Assembly: GCF_005796205.1 (NCBI RefSeq)
Contig: NZ_VAHN01000004.1
Coordinates: forward strand, 62,001 to 126,000
DNA length: 64,000 nucleotides
Direction of reading: 5' to 3'
From: Pseudarthrobacter sp. NamE2
GTDB taxonomy: Bacteria; Actinomycetota; Actinomycetes; Actinomycetales; Micrococcaceae
A model generated the notes under the pieces. That model saw nothing but the letters and a program-made list of their open reading frames with translations. It was not told where the DNA came from and searched no databases. Positions 51,007-60,447 of the stretch are shown in pieces. The position numbers and the translations under genes were made by a program. Numbering within the stretch: position 1 is the first letter of the stretch; each line of letters starts with the position of its first letter.

Positions 51007-51027
51007 AGTATAAACATGCATTTGCAT
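51007..51027 (-). promoter_or_regulatory. Probable YceI promoter with ATGCA/TGCAT palindrome
   Basis: On the minus strand TATACT (51012-51007) is a good -10 box about 85 bases before the YceI start. ATGCATTTGCAT (51016-51027) lies in its spacer and has 5-base inverted arms, like operators of MarR-type repressors. No regulator gene is adjacent. The 50924-51136 gap contains this site and otherwise nothing I can name. Confidence 0.4.
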
Positions 51028-51136
51028 CTTTTGTTCCCGCCTTCGGAACATTTCTTCAAAAACCGGAGTTCTACTCTTTGTAGAAGCTCATGCAGGAGAT
51101 TTCTGATCGCAGGCCATTTTTGAGAAACTGGTAAAC

Positions 51137-51835
51137 ATGCCCCAAGCCACTGTCCATTTGCTCCGCCATGGCGAGGTCCATAATCCGGACGGCGTCCTGT
51201 ATGGACGGCTGCCCGAATTCCACCTCTCCGACCTGGGGCGGGAAATGGCCCGGACGCTCGCCGAACACTTCCGGCAGCGTGCGGCCGGCGGTGCCCGCAT
51301 CACCTACCTGGCGGCGTCCCCGCTCGACCGCGCGCAGGAAACCGCGGCGCCCACCGCCGAGGCTCTCAATCTTCAGATCCACACCGAAGAGCGGATCATC
51401 GAGGCCGAAAACTACTTCGAAGGCATGAAGGTCAACAAAGCCGAACTCCGGCGGCCCAAGCACTGGCCGCGGCTGGTCAACCCCCTGCGGCCGTCTTGGG
51501 GCGAGCCGTACAAGCAGCAGGCTTCGCGGGTTATGGAAGCTGTCCATGATGCCCGCCTGCGCGCCATTGAACTCGCGGACGGTGAGTACGGGACCGGCGA
51601 CTACAGTGCCAGCGGGCCCGAAGCCATCCTGGTCAGCCACCAACTTCCCATCTGGGCCACCCGGCTCAGCGCCGAGGGCAAGCCGCTCTGGCATGACCCG
51701 CGGAAGCGCGAATGCACCCTTACCTCCATCACGTCCCTGGTGTTCGACGACGACGGCACGCTCGTGCGCGTCAAGTACAGCGAGCCGGCGGCGTCCCTAC
51801 TTCCCGGTGCGGCCAGCACCCCTGGAGCCCTGTAG
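51137..51835 (+). CDS. Histidine phosphatase (phosphoglycerate-mutase-like) family protein
   Basis: A 232-residue member with the catalytic 'VHLLRHGEVHNPDGVLYGRLP' start (RHG motif), 'YLAASPLDRAQETAAP' with the second Arg, and 'AILVSHQLPIWATRLS' with the second His. The fold is that of phosphoglycerate mutases, but actinobacterial proteins in this setting are phosphatases of unknown substrate. Its stop overlaps the start of the TlpA-like gene. This gene order, histidine phosphatase then TlpA, CcdA, ResB and CcsB, is usual in actinobacterial cytochrome c maturation operons. Confidence 0.9.
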   Translation: MPQATVHLLRHGEVHNPDGVLYGRLPEFHLSDLGREMARTLAEHFRQRAAGGARITYLAASPLDRAQETAAPTAEALNLQIHTEERIIEAENYFEGMKVNKAELRRPKHWPRLVNPLRPSWGEPYKQQASRVMEAVHDARLRAIELADGEYGTGDYSASGPEAILVSHQLPIWATRLSAEGKPLWHDPRKRECTLTSITSLVFDDDGTLVRVKYSEPAASLLPGAASTPGAL

Positions 51836-52476
51836 TGACCCACAGCAATCCCAGCAAGGCCGGAGGCGGCAAGGGCCCCGTCAGTTCCCGGCGGAGTGTC
51901 CTGGCCGCCGGCGGCCTGGCCCTGACGGCACTGACCATGGGGCTTTCCGGCTGTGCGCAGGAGGACGCCCTGGCGCAGCAGGCCCGTGCCGGGGACAACA
52001 AGAACTATGTGGCCGGGGACGGTTCCGTCACCGAATTCGCCGCAGCTGACCGCAAGTCCGCCGTCCAGGTCAACGGCACCCTGTTCAACGGCACCGCCGT
52101 TTCCCCCGCCGACTTCCAGGGCAAGGTGACTGTCCTTAACTTTTGGTTCGCGGCCTGCGCCCCCTGCCGGGTGGAAGCCCCGATCCTTGAAGAGCTCCAC
52201 CGGGAGTTCAACGAGCAGGGCGTCCAGTTCTACGGGGTGAACCTGCGGGACGAGAAGGCCACCGCCGAGGCTTTCGAGAAGACCTTCAACGTCACCTACC
52301 CCAGCTTTGACGACCAGGACGGCGGCGTCCTGCTCTCCGTATCAGGGCTGGTACCGCCGGGCGCCGTCCCCACCACGCTGGTGCTGGACAAGCAGGGGCG
52401 AGTGGCCTCCCGAGTCCTGGGCGAGGTCCAGAAGGGCACCCTGAAAGCCCTGATCACAGCCGCCGTGGCAGAGTAG
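51835..52476 (+). CDS. TlpA/ResA-like thiol-disulfide oxidoreductase, lipoprotein
   Basis: A 213-residue exported thioredoxin-like protein. The signal has a twin Arg ('SSRRSVLAAGG') and the lipobox 'LSGC', so it is anchored outside the membrane through Cys40. The redox motif CAPC is in 'FWFAACAPCRVEAPIL', and 'VPPGAVPTTLVLD' supplies the cis-Pro. It would reduce the haem-binding cysteines of apocytochrome c, taking electrons from the CcdA protein encoded next. The GTG at 51835 overlaps the upstream stop; CcdA follows after 12 bases. Confidence 0.93.
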   Translation: MTHSNPSKAGGGKGPVSSRRSVLAAGGLALTALTMGLSGCAQEDALAQQARAGDNKNYVAGDGSVTEFAAADRKSAVQVNGTLFNGTAVSPADFQGKVTVLNFWFAACAPCRVEAPILEELHREFNEQGVQFYGVNLRDEKATAEAFEKTFNVTYPSFDDQDGGVLLSVSGLVPPGAVPTTLVLDKQGRVASRVLGEVQKGTLKALITAAVAE

Positions 52477-52488
52477 CGCGGGGCGCCC

Positions 52489-53244
52489 GTGAACAGCCCC
52501 TTTGCCGAAGCCATCCTGAACGGCTCGCTGCTGCTGGCCATCCCGGTGGCCCTGCTGGCCGGCCTGGTCTCCTTCCTCTCACCCTGCGTCCTGCCCCTCG
52601 TGCCCGGGTACCTGGGCTACGTCACCGGCTTGAGCGGCGTGGACCTGCAGAAGCAGAAGCGCGGCCGGATGCTGGCCGGCATCGGCCTGTTCGTCCTGGG
52701 CTTTTCGGTGATCTTCGTTCTGCTGGGCGGCGCCTTCGGGCAGCTTGGCACACTGGTCACGGGTTCGCAGAACGCCTGGATCACCCAGCTGCTGGGCATC
52801 CTGGTGATCCTCATGGGCGTAGTGTTCATGGGCGGTTTCAGCTGGCTCCAGCGGGATGCGAAGATCCACGCCAAGCCGCCCGCCGGCCTGTGGGGCGCGC
52901 CGCTGCTGGGCCTGACCTTCGGGCTGGGCTGGGCGCCCTGCATCGGCCCCACCTACTCCGCTGTCCAGCTGCTCAGCCTGTCCGGCGGGTCCTCAGCGGC
53001 CAAGGGAGCGTTCCTGGCGTTCGTCTACAGCCTGGGCCTGGGCATCCCGTTCCTGCTGATCGCCCTGGCCCTGCGCCGGGGCATGGGCGTAATGGCCTTC
53101 TTCCGGAAGCACCGCCTGGCCATCCAGCGCACCGGTGGCGGCATCCTGGTGGTCCTGGGCCTGCTGATGGCCAGCGGTGTATGGGGAACCTGGGTGACCG
53201 GGCTGCAGTACTGGTTCCAAACCGACGTTAAGTTGCCGATCTGA
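52489..53244 (+). CDS. ccdA: CcdA-type cytochrome c biogenesis protein (DsbD membrane domain)
   Basis: A 251-residue membrane protein with six segments. The paired redox Cys are in 'FLSPCVLPLVPGYLGYVTG' and 'GLGWAPCIGPTYSAV', the standard CcdA arrangement. It carries reducing equivalents from cytoplasmic thioredoxin to the TlpA-like protein. It starts at GTG 52489 and its stop overlaps the ResB start (TGATG). Confidence 0.95.
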   Translation: MNSPFAEAILNGSLLLAIPVALLAGLVSFLSPCVLPLVPGYLGYVTGLSGVDLQKQKRGRMLAGIGLFVLGFSVIFVLLGGAFGQLGTLVTGSQNAWITQLLGILVILMGVVFMGGFSWLQRDAKIHAKPPAGLWGAPLLGLTFGLGWAPCIGPTYSAVQLLSLSGGSSAAKGAFLAFVYSLGLGIPFLLIALALRRGMGVMAFFRKHRLAIQRTGGGILVVLGLLMASGVWGTWVTGLQYWFQTDVKLPI

Positions 53245-54944
53245 TGAGCGAGCGTGTGAAGGTAAAGAAGAAGACGTCCGAGGCCGCGGCCGGCGCCAAG
53301 GTGTCGGAGGCGAAGTCGGATGCAGCGCTGCCGGCTTTGGGTCCCAAGGAAATGCTGCGCTGGGCGTGGACCCAGCTGACCAGCATGCGGACCGCGCTGT
53401 TCCTGCTCCTGCTTCTTGCGGTGGCCGCGGTCCCCGGTTCGCTCTTCCCGCAGCGCCCGGCGAATCCTGCCGTGGTGACCCAGTACATCAAGGACAACCC
53501 GGACTACGGCGAGCTGCTGGACGCCCTGCAGCTCTACGACGTGTACTCATCCGCCTGGTTCTCCGCCATCTACCTCCTGCTGTTCATCTCCCTGATCGGC
53601 TGCGTGGTGCCCCGCGCCATCGCCCACTACAAGGCGATGCGCTCCCAGCCGCCGCGCACACCCAAACGGCTGTCCCGGCTTCCCGAATACGGCACGCTGG
53701 TGATTCCCGCCGACGCCGGGATCCCGGCGTCGGAGGTCATCCACAGTGCCGCGGGGGTGCTGAGGAAGCGCGGTTACCGCGTTGAGGTCAGGGACGACGA
53801 CGGGGCGCGGCCGTCTTTGGGCGCTGAGCGCGGGTTCCTCAAGGAAGTGGGCAACCTCGTCTTCCACACGTCCCTGATCGGCGTCCTGATCTCAGTCGCT
53901 GTTGGCGGGCTGTTCGGCTACAGCGGCCAGCGCATCCTGGTAGAGGGCGACACCTTCGTCAACACCCTGGTGGGCTACGACCAGTTCAACCCGGGCACGA
54001 ACTTCCAGTCCAGCCGCCTGCAGCCGTATTCAGTCCAGCTGGACAAGTTCGACATCACGTTCGACCGCGAATCCGAGGGCAAGTTCGGCCAGCCGATCGA
54101 CTTCGCGGCCACCGTCACCACCAGGGAAACCCCGGATTCTCCCGCCAAGCAGGAGATCCTGAAGGTCAACGACCCCGTCAGCCTGGGCGGCACCAGCATC
54201 TACCTCACCGGCAACGGCTACGCCCCCGTGGTGACCATCCGCGACGGCGCCGGCAACATCGCCATGCAGGGACCCGTGGTGGCGAAACTCCAGGGGGACA
54301 ACTACTACTCCTCCGTGGTCATCAAGGTGCCCGACGCCAGCCCGGACCAGCTGGGCTTCGCAGGGTTCTTCCTGCCCACAGCGTTCGTCACGGATGAAGG
54401 CGTGTCCTTCAGCGGGGACCCGGAGCTCTTCAATCCGCAGCTAAGCCTCAACTCCTACTACGGAGACCTCGGGCTGGACGACGGCGCACCGCAGAACGTC
54501 TTCGAACTGGACGTGGAAAACCTCACGCCCCTGAATGCCCGGAACCTCGACGCCGGCGGCATCACCCTGGCGCCCGGGTCCTCCTACACGCTGCCGGACG
54601 GCAAGGGCACCATCAGCTTCGACGGCGTCAAGCGGTACATCGGCGTGGACATCCACCACAACCCCGGCCAGCTGTACGCCCTGATCTTCGCCCTCCTGGC
54701 CGTCGCGGGCCTCATTCTCTCCCTCTACGTCAACCGCCGCCGGGCCTGGGTGCGCACCGGCACCCACGAGGACGGCCGGACCATGGTGGAGTACGGACTC
54801 CTGGCCCGCGGCGAGGACCACCGCCTGGCCGCCGAGGCCGCCAGCATCCGGAAGCTGCTGTCCGGGCAGTGGAAGCTTCCCCAGGACGTACCCGCAGAAC
54901 CCTCCACCACAGCAGGCCCTGCCGGGGCCGAAAAGGACCAGTAA
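53244..54944 (+). CDS. resB: ResB-family cytochrome c biogenesis protein
   Basis: A 566-residue System II subunit. A charged cytoplasmic start of about 40 residues leads to 'SMRTALFLLLLLAVAAVPGSLFPQR', with a second segment at 'SAIYLLLFISLIGCVVPRAIAHY' and a third at 'LVFHTSLIGVLISVAVGGLFGYSG'. A large extracytoplasmic domain follows and a last segment lies at 'LIFALLAVAGLILSLYVNRRRAW'. With CcsB it forms the haem exporter and synthase that attaches haem to cytochromes c. Its stop overlaps the CcsB start. Confidence 0.95.
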   Translation: MSERVKVKKKTSEAAAGAKVSEAKSDAALPALGPKEMLRWAWTQLTSMRTALFLLLLLAVAAVPGSLFPQRPANPAVVTQYIKDNPDYGELLDALQLYDVYSSAWFSAIYLLLFISLIGCVVPRAIAHYKAMRSQPPRTPKRLSRLPEYGTLVIPADAGIPASEVIHSAAGVLRKRGYRVEVRDDDGARPSLGAERGFLKEVGNLVFHTSLIGVLISVAVGGLFGYSGQRILVEGDTFVNTLVGYDQFNPGTNFQSSRLQPYSVQLDKFDITFDRESEGKFGQPIDFAATVTTRETPDSPAKQEILKVNDPVSLGGTSIYLTGNGYAPVVTIRDGAGNIAMQGPVVAKLQGDNYYSSVVIKVPDASPDQLGFAGFFLPTAFVTDEGVSFSGDPELFNPQLSLNSYYGDLGLDDGAPQNVFELDVENLTPLNARNLDAGGITLAPGSSYTLPDGKGTISFDGVKRYIGVDIHHNPGQLYALIFALLAVAGLILSLYVNRRRAWVRTGTHEDGRTMVEYGLLARGEDHRLAAEAASIRKLLSGQWKLPQDVPAEPSTTAGPAGAEKDQ

Positions 54945-56035
54945 TGCCGTTCGGAATCAACGAAACCATGGGCCAGTACAGCGAGCTGTTCATGCTGCTC
55001 GCCGCCGGCACCTACACGGTGGCCTTCATCGCCTTCGCCTGGGACCTTGCCAGGAGCAGCAAGGCACTGCGTGCCATCGACCTCAAAGCCGCGCAGGCCG
55101 AAGAAGCCGCGACGGTTCCGGTGGCAGCCGGGGCCGGGGCGGAATCCGCAACCTTCCGCCCGGGCGGGGAACGCCTTGCCGGCCCGGCGGACCGGGCCGA
55201 GCGGCCGTCGTCGTCCGTAGCAGCAGGCGGCGGGGGAGTCATCACCGCCGACGCCGACATGAAGTACGCTGCCGAGCGCCGCGCTCCCGCGCGGGTTGCC
55301 GTGGCCCTGACCATCCTGGGAGCGCTGATCCACGGCGCGGGCGTGGTCACCCGTGCCCTGGGGGCAGGGCGCGTGCCGTGGGGCAACATGTACGAGTTCC
55401 TCACCACCGGCGCGTTCGTGGCCGTAGCCGTGTTCCTCCTTGTCCTGGTACGCCGTGACCTGCGGTTCCTGGGTACCTTCGTGGTGGGCCTGGTGATCAT
55501 CATGCTGGTGGCCGCCTCCGTGGCGTACTGGACCCCCGTGGGCCACCTGGTTCCGGCCCTGCAGAGCTACTGGCTGATCATCCACGTCTCCATTGCCGTG
55601 CTCTCGTCCGCGCTGTTCACGCTGACGTTCGCCATGTCCGCCCTGCAACTTGTCCAATCCCGCCGCCAGAAAGCCGTGGCTGCGGGCGGCGCGGACAAGC
55701 TGGGATTCATGCGCCTGGTGCCGTCCGCCCTCAGCCTGGAGAATCTGTCCTACCGCATCAACGCGATTGCCTTCATCGGCTGGACGTTCACGCTGATGTT
55801 CGGTGCGATCTGGGCGGAGAAGGCCTGGGGACGGTTCTGGGGCTGGGACACCAAGGAAGTGTGGACCTTCGTCATCTGGGTGGTTTACGCAGGCTACCTC
55901 CATGCCCGCGCCACCAGGGGCTGGACCGGCAACAGGGCAGCCTGGCTCTCGATCGTCGGCTACCTGTGCGTCATCTTCAACTTCACGATCGTCAACCAGT
56001 TCTTCAACGGACTCCATTCCTACTCGGGCCTCTGA
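54944..56035 (+). CDS. ccsB: CcsB/ResC cytochrome c biogenesis protein
   Basis: A 363-residue polytopic protein. The haem-handling WWD-type motif is 'WGRFWGWDTKEVWTFVIW', and conserved His occur in 'GAGVVTRAL...' upstream region and 'SVAYWTPVGHLVPALQSYW'. A variable Ala/Gly-rich loop lies at about residues 40-105. The start is the ATG overlapping the ResB stop (TAATG). It ends the System II operon. Confidence 0.95.
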   Translation: MPFGINETMGQYSELFMLLAAGTYTVAFIAFAWDLARSSKALRAIDLKAAQAEEAATVPVAAGAGAESATFRPGGERLAGPADRAERPSSSVAAGGGGVITADADMKYAAERRAPARVAVALTILGALIHGAGVVTRALGAGRVPWGNMYEFLTTGAFVAVAVFLLVLVRRDLRFLGTFVVGLVIIMLVAASVAYWTPVGHLVPALQSYWLIIHVSIAVLSSALFTLTFAMSALQLVQSRRQKAVAAGGADKLGFMRLVPSALSLENLSYRINAIAFIGWTFTLMFGAIWAEKAWGRFWGWDTKEVWTFVIWVVYAGYLHARATRGWTGNRAAWLSIVGYLCVIFNFTIVNQFFNGLHSYSGL

Positions 56036-56087
56036 ACAGGGGTTTCTTTGGAACAACAGCGACACATTGGGTAAATAACAAATCGAT

Positions 56088-56126
56088 GTAGCAACGGGGG
56101 TGTTCCGGGCCCTCCCGTGATGCTAC
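56088..56126 (+). terminator. Hairpin after the cytochrome c maturation operon
   Basis: GTAGCA (56088-56093) and ACGGG (56094-56098) pair with CCCGT (56114-56118) and TGCTAC (56121-56126), with a two-base bulge. It has no T tract, so a weak terminator or RNA element is as likely. The rest of 56036-56188 shows no clear promoter. Confidence 0.45.
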
Positions 56127-56188
56127 GTTGGTGACGTTCGCCCGTGATGAAGCTTGCAGGCGAAACGCTAGTTTTTCCTGAGGTATCC

Positions 56189-58204
56189 ATGAGCTACGTT
56201 CTGGCCATTGATGTCGGGACCAGTTTCACCGCGGCCGCTGTTGTCCGTTTCAACCCAGGAGTTACACCAATACCGGAGACCCTTCCGTTGGGCCTTCGCG
56301 GCTCAGCCGTACCCTCCGTGGTGTACTACCCGGAGGAGGGCTCCGTCCTGGTGGGGGAGGCCGCGGAACGCCGCGGCCTTGATTCTCCTTCACGGGTGGT
56401 GCGTGAATTCAAACGCCGGGTCGGGGACGCCGTACCCATCGCCGTGGGCATCCTGTCCCTTCCCCCCGAGGAAGTCTTCGCCACCATGGCCCGCTGGGTG
56501 GTGGACCGGGCCGCCGAGCGCGAGGGCGAACCGCCGTCGAACGTCATCCTGACCCACCCTGCCGCGTGGGGTACCCACCGCACCACGGTGGTCAGGGATG
56601 CCCTGGCCGCCAGAGGTCTTGGGGACGTGACGCTCCTGACCGAACCGGAAGCCGCCGCGCTGCACTACGCCTCGCAGGTGCGGGTGGAGGACGGCAGCAT
56701 AGTTGCCGTCTACGATCTCGGCGGCGGGACCTTCGACACCGCCGTCCTGCGCAAGGCCGGCAGCACGCGTTTTGAGCCGCTGGGCCGTCCTGAGGGCATT
56801 GAAGACCTCGGCGGAGCGGACTTCGATGCTGCCGTCTTCCGCTACGTGGCCAACAACACCGGTGGCGCGGTGGCCGGGTTGGACCCGGAAGAGCCCGGAG
56901 TGCTCGCCGCGTTGGCCAGGTTGCGGCGTGAGTGCGTGGAAGCCAAAGAAGCTCTCTCGTCGGACAGCGAGGCCAGCATTTCGGTGCTCCTGCCCGGCGT
57001 CCAGCAGCAGGTCCGTCTGGTCCGCTCCGAATTCGAGGCGCTGATCGAGGAATCCGTGCGGGACACCGTGGATGCCTTGGAACAGTCACTGGCAGAGCTG
57101 GAGCTGGAACCGGCCGATCTTTCCGCGGTGCTGCTGATAGGCGGGTCCTCCCGGATCCCCCTGGTGGCACAGCTGATCTCGGAGCAGCTGGACCGGCCCA
57201 TCGCTGTGGACGCGGACCCCAAGTCCTCGATCTGCCTCGGTGCTGCCATGTCCGCGGTGCTCGCGCAGGCCGCCGCGGCTGAAGCGGCCGCGGCGGCCGG
57301 CAAGGACGCGGAGCAAACCGCAACATCCGTCGTCGTACCTGCCGGGCCCGGCGATGCCGCACACGCTCCGGCGCGGCCCGCCAGCTGGTCACGGAAAGGT
57401 CCGACGGCGGCGGCCGCGGCTGCCCACGGACACCACGGCGGTGCGCATGCGCCGAAACCGACGGTGCGGCTGACCGCGATTGCTGCCGCTGCGGCCCTGG
57501 TGACCGTCCTTACCGCAACCGCGGCCCAGGGGCCGGAAGGCTTCAGCAACCTGACTGCCATGTTCGTGCCGCAGGCCGGAGCCGCTCCTGAATCCAACAA
57601 GGCTGGCGGCGGTTCCGGCGGAGCGGCAACGGCAGGCGACGCCGCGGCACCGCTGGCAGGCATCGAAGCAGGGCTGGAAAAGGCTGCCTCCTCCGAGAAA
57701 GCGGGACTGGACGTGGAAGCCTCACCCACCAGCCGGCCGTCGGCCACCGCCGAGACTAGCCCAACCGGTGAGTCCTCGACGGGCAGTGCCTCAGCGGCCG
57801 ATCCCGGAACGGGCGCTGCGGCGCCAGGCACGTCCCCGGGCACAGCCCCAGGCACCCTGTCCGGTGCCGGGGGTACGACGGCGCCAGGCGCCACTGATCC
57901 GACCGGCACCCCAACGACGGCGCCGGGGACGGTCGATCCTACGACGCCCGGCACGACCGGCCCCGTGCCGACTGATCCGGCCACGGGCGCTCCGCCCGTT
58001 ACTGAGCAGCCGCCTGTTACCGGGGAGCCGCAATCACCCGCAACCTCGGACCCGCCACCGCCGGTGACCTCTGAGCCTCCTGTCACTGAAGAGCCGCCGC
58101 CACCGGCAGTAACAGAGGACCCGGTTCCGGTGACAGAACCGGAACCGACAACGTCAGAGGCGCCGATGGCGGAAACGTCCGCCCCGGCCGAGCCGGAGGC
58201 CTAG
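56189..58204 (+). CDS. Membrane-anchored Hsp70 (DnaK)-like ATPase with Pro/Thr-rich tail
   Basis: A 671-residue protein. Residues about 1-365 are an actin/Hsp70-type ATPase with phosphate 1 'VLAIDVGTSFTAAAVV', phosphate 2 'AVYDLGGGTFDTAVLRKAG' near residue 175 and the adenosine motif 'AVLLIGGSSRIPLVAQLI'. The peptide-binding domain of true DnaK is absent. Instead an Ala-rich linker leads to one membrane segment near residues 427-447 ('LTAIAAAAALVTVLTATAA') and about 220 extracytoplasmic residues of Pro/Thr/Gly/Glu-rich sequence. The ATPase would sit in the cytoplasm and the tail in the wall. ATG 56189 is used. The LuxR gene follows after one base. The tail may sense or bind the envelope; that is inference. 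Confidence 0.9.
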   Translation: MSYVLAIDVGTSFTAAAVVRFNPGVTPIPETLPLGLRGSAVPSVVYYPEEGSVLVGEAAERRGLDSPSRVVREFKRRVGDAVPIAVGILSLPPEEVFATMARWVVDRAAEREGEPPSNVILTHPAAWGTHRTTVVRDALAARGLGDVTLLTEPEAAALHYASQVRVEDGSIVAVYDLGGGTFDTAVLRKAGSTRFEPLGRPEGIEDLGGADFDAAVFRYVANNTGGAVAGLDPEEPGVLAALARLRRECVEAKEALSSDSEASISVLLPGVQQQVRLVRSEFEALIEESVRDTVDALEQSLAELELEPADLSAVLLIGGSSRIPLVAQLISEQLDRPIAVDADPKSSICLGAAMSAVLAQAAAAEAAAAAGKDAEQTATSVVVPAGPGDAAHAPARPASWSRKGPTAAAAAAHGHHGGAHAPKPTVRLTAIAAAAALVTVLTATAAQGPEGFSNLTAMFVPQAGAAPESNKAGGGSGGAATAGDAAAPLAGIEAGLEKAASSEKAGLDVEASPTSRPSATAETSPTGESSTGSASAADPGTGAAAPGTSPGTAPGTLSGAGGTTAPGATDPTGTPTTAPGTVDPTTPGTTGPVPTDPATGAPPVTEQPPVTGEPQSPATSDPPPPVTSEPPVTEEPPPPAVTEDPVPVTEPEPTTSEAPMAETSAPAEPEA

Positions 58205-58205
58205 G

Positions 58206-60278
58206 ATGACCAGCCATCGCATTGGCGCGGAAACGCCGTCGTACCTGCGCACGGAACTGTCACAGCATGGCCAGCCGCCGCATGCGGCAGAGCTCATGGC
58301 AAAGCAGCTCAAGGGCGAGAACGCAGCCGTCCGTGAGTTGCTCCTGGCGCTGTCGGTGGGCTTTATGCTGCCCGGACCATTGCCTGCCGACCTGGAGCGG
58401 AAGATCGACGGCGGCGAGGTGGAAAGCCTCGACGCTCTCGTGCACAAGGCTGAATCTTCCGGCCTGCTGACCCCTGACGGAACCGTGGTGGGACCGGCGC
58501 AGCATGCGTTGCTTACCGTTGCCCCAACAGCAAAGGTCCATGCGCTGCAGCGCGAACTCGTGTCCGTCTATGCCGCCAACCGCCAGCCTCTGGGCGACTT
58601 CGCCCGGGAACTGGCGCGCGGCGGCCTGTCCGATCCGCGGGTGGCATCGGAGCTGGAGCATGCGGCCAACAAGGCCCTGGAGCATGATCCTGGCTTGGCC
58701 TGCCAGCTTTACGACGAAGCCCTGCTGGCCGGCGCGGATGAGCTGTCCACTGCCGCGCGGCGCGCCCAGGCGGCGGCCGCGGACGGCGACCTGGACACTG
58801 CCACCCGCATCGTCGACACCCTCCTGGTGGCGGATAATCCGCCGGACGTCCGCCGCGGGGTTGATGTAGCCGCGGCTGTCTGGGCACAACGGGACATGCT
58901 GGCCCGCGGGGCAGACGTCTACAGCTGGTTGGGCGCGTCCCGGCTCGGCCCGTCGGCGCCGCTTGCTGCCATAGCCCTGGTGGGCTCCGGCAACCGTGCG
59001 GGTGCGGAGGCCTTGTTCTCCGCGGACGCACCTCCGGCATCGCCTACCCTTGTGGCCACCACACTAGCCCTGACGGGCAGGGGCATCATGGAAACACTGA
59101 CGGCAGACCCGGACCAGGGACTGCCGCGGCTGATCCACGCTTCGGACATGTTCAACGCAGCGGGGGCGGCGTTGCCCATGCCGGAAACGCCGGCCGCGCT
59201 CGCCGCGCTGGTGGCGTTGCACAGCGGTGAGCCGCATACAGCGGAAACCGTCTGCCGTTCCGCTGCCGCTGCCGGCCAGGGGGGGAACGCTGCCAAGCCC
59301 CGGCTCTTCCTGTTGCAGGCATGGTCCGCCATGATGCAGGACAAGCTCGAAGATGCACGGCTCGCCATCAACGAAGCCACCAAGACGAACCACTGGCCTT
59401 TGGTACCGCGGGATGAGTTCCTGTGTTCGGCGCTGGAAGTGGGCCTCGCGAGGCGCAACGGCGATGTGCCGGAGCTGATCAAGGCGTGGGAACGGGCGCG
59501 GGAAGCGATGCTGCACGCCACCGTGGACCTCTACAGCCTGCTGCCCTGGGGTGAACTGATGATCGCCGCCGCACGTTTGCGCGAAAGCCGGCGGGTGGCG
59601 CATTACGTCGATGAGGCGAACCAGCTGCTGGGCCGCTTGGGTGATCCGCCGCTCTGGGCGGTGCCGTTCCACTGGGCAGCAGTCCAGGCCGCCCTGCTCA
59701 GCGAAAGCCCCGCGGACCTGGCACCCCACGCCACGGCCCTGGCGCGGGCCGCGAACCACAGCCACCTGGCCGCAGTGCTGGCCACCGCCGGAAAGACCTG
59801 GGTGTCAGTGCTGGCGGACAAGTTCCGGCCTGCGGACGTAGAGATGGCCGCCCGGAGCCTTGGCAGGGTGGGAATGCCATGGGAGGGTGCCCGGCTTGCC
59901 GGCCATGCCGCGGCCAAGACCGAGGAGCGCAAGGACATGGTGCGCCTGTTGTCCTGCGCCCGGGACCTGCATCCGCAGTCAAGTTCGGCGGGCAACGGCT
60001 CATCGGGTTCGGCTGAACCGCGGCCTGTTCCTTCCTCCGATCAGGGCAACGGCATGCACCCGGACGGATCGGGACTCAGCGAACGCGAAAAGGAAGTGGC
60101 CCGGCTGGTCCTCGAAGGCAAGACCTACCGCGAGATCGGCGAAGCGATTTACATCTCGCCACGCACCGCCGAGCACCACATTGCCCGGATGCGCCGCCGG
60201 CTGGGGGCGGAAAACCGGTCCGACCTGCTGGCACGGCTGCGTCTTGCCCTGAACAGCGACAACACTCCTCAGGAGTAA
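58206..60278 (+). CDS. Large LuxR-family transcriptional regulator
   Basis: A 690-residue protein. The C-terminal helix-turn-helix from about residue 622 is 'LSEREKEVARLVLEGKTYREI' in its first part, limited here to that span, followed by 'SPRTAEHHIARMRRRLGAE'. The remaining 600 residues are helical and Ala/Leu-rich, resembling tetratricopeptide-type scaffolds of large LuxR regulators, but no N-terminal P-loop is visible, unlike MalT/LAL proteins. It is translated just after the Hsp70-like gene, so the ATPase may transmit a signal to it. The IniB-like gene downstream, after a 169-base gap with C-rich repeats, is a likely target. Confidence 0.88.
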   Translation: MTSHRIGAETPSYLRTELSQHGQPPHAAELMAKQLKGENAAVRELLLALSVGFMLPGPLPADLERKIDGGEVESLDALVHKAESSGLLTPDGTVVGPAQHALLTVAPTAKVHALQRELVSVYAANRQPLGDFARELARGGLSDPRVASELEHAANKALEHDPGLACQLYDEALLAGADELSTAARRAQAAAADGDLDTATRIVDTLLVADNPPDVRRGVDVAAAVWAQRDMLARGADVYSWLGASRLGPSAPLAAIALVGSGNRAGAEALFSADAPPASPTLVATTLALTGRGIMETLTADPDQGLPRLIHASDMFNAAGAALPMPETPAALAALVALHSGEPHTAETVCRSAAAAGQGGNAAKPRLFLLQAWSAMMQDKLEDARLAINEATKTNHWPLVPRDEFLCSALEVGLARRNGDVPELIKAWERAREAMLHATVDLYSLLPWGELMIAAARLRESRRVAHYVDEANQLLGRLGDPPLWAVPFHWAAVQAALLSESPADLAPHATALARAANHSHLAAVLATAGKTWVSVLADKFRPADVEMAARSLGRVGMPWEGARLAGHAAAKTEERKDMVRLLSCARDLHPQSSSAGNGSSGSAEPRPVPSSDQGNGMHPDGSGLSEREKEVARLVLEGKTYREIGEAIYISPRTAEHHIARMRRRLGAENRSDLLARLRLALNSDNTPQE

Positions 60279-60279
60279 G

Positions 60280-60340
60280 CCCCTAATCCCCCTAACAAGG
60301 GGGCCGGCGGTTCCCCGGCGGGGGATCCACCGGTAGGGGG
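60280..60340 (+). promoter_or_regulatory. C-rich repeats upstream of the IniB-like gene
   Basis: CCCCTAA (60280-60286) and CCCCCTAA (60288-60295) are direct repeats, and TAGGGGG (60334-60340) is their inverted counterpart. They lie between the LuxR gene and the IniB-like gene and could be binding sites for the LuxR protein. Promoter boxes are not clear. Confidence 0.35.
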
Positions 60341-60447
60341 AAACCGCCCGATGCCCGGCTCTCAGCCCGGCCCATACGTTTGATTCAAGCCCGGCAACGC
60401 CGTCGGGCCCCAACCGCAAAACTCATAGAAATGCAGGGGACCATCAC

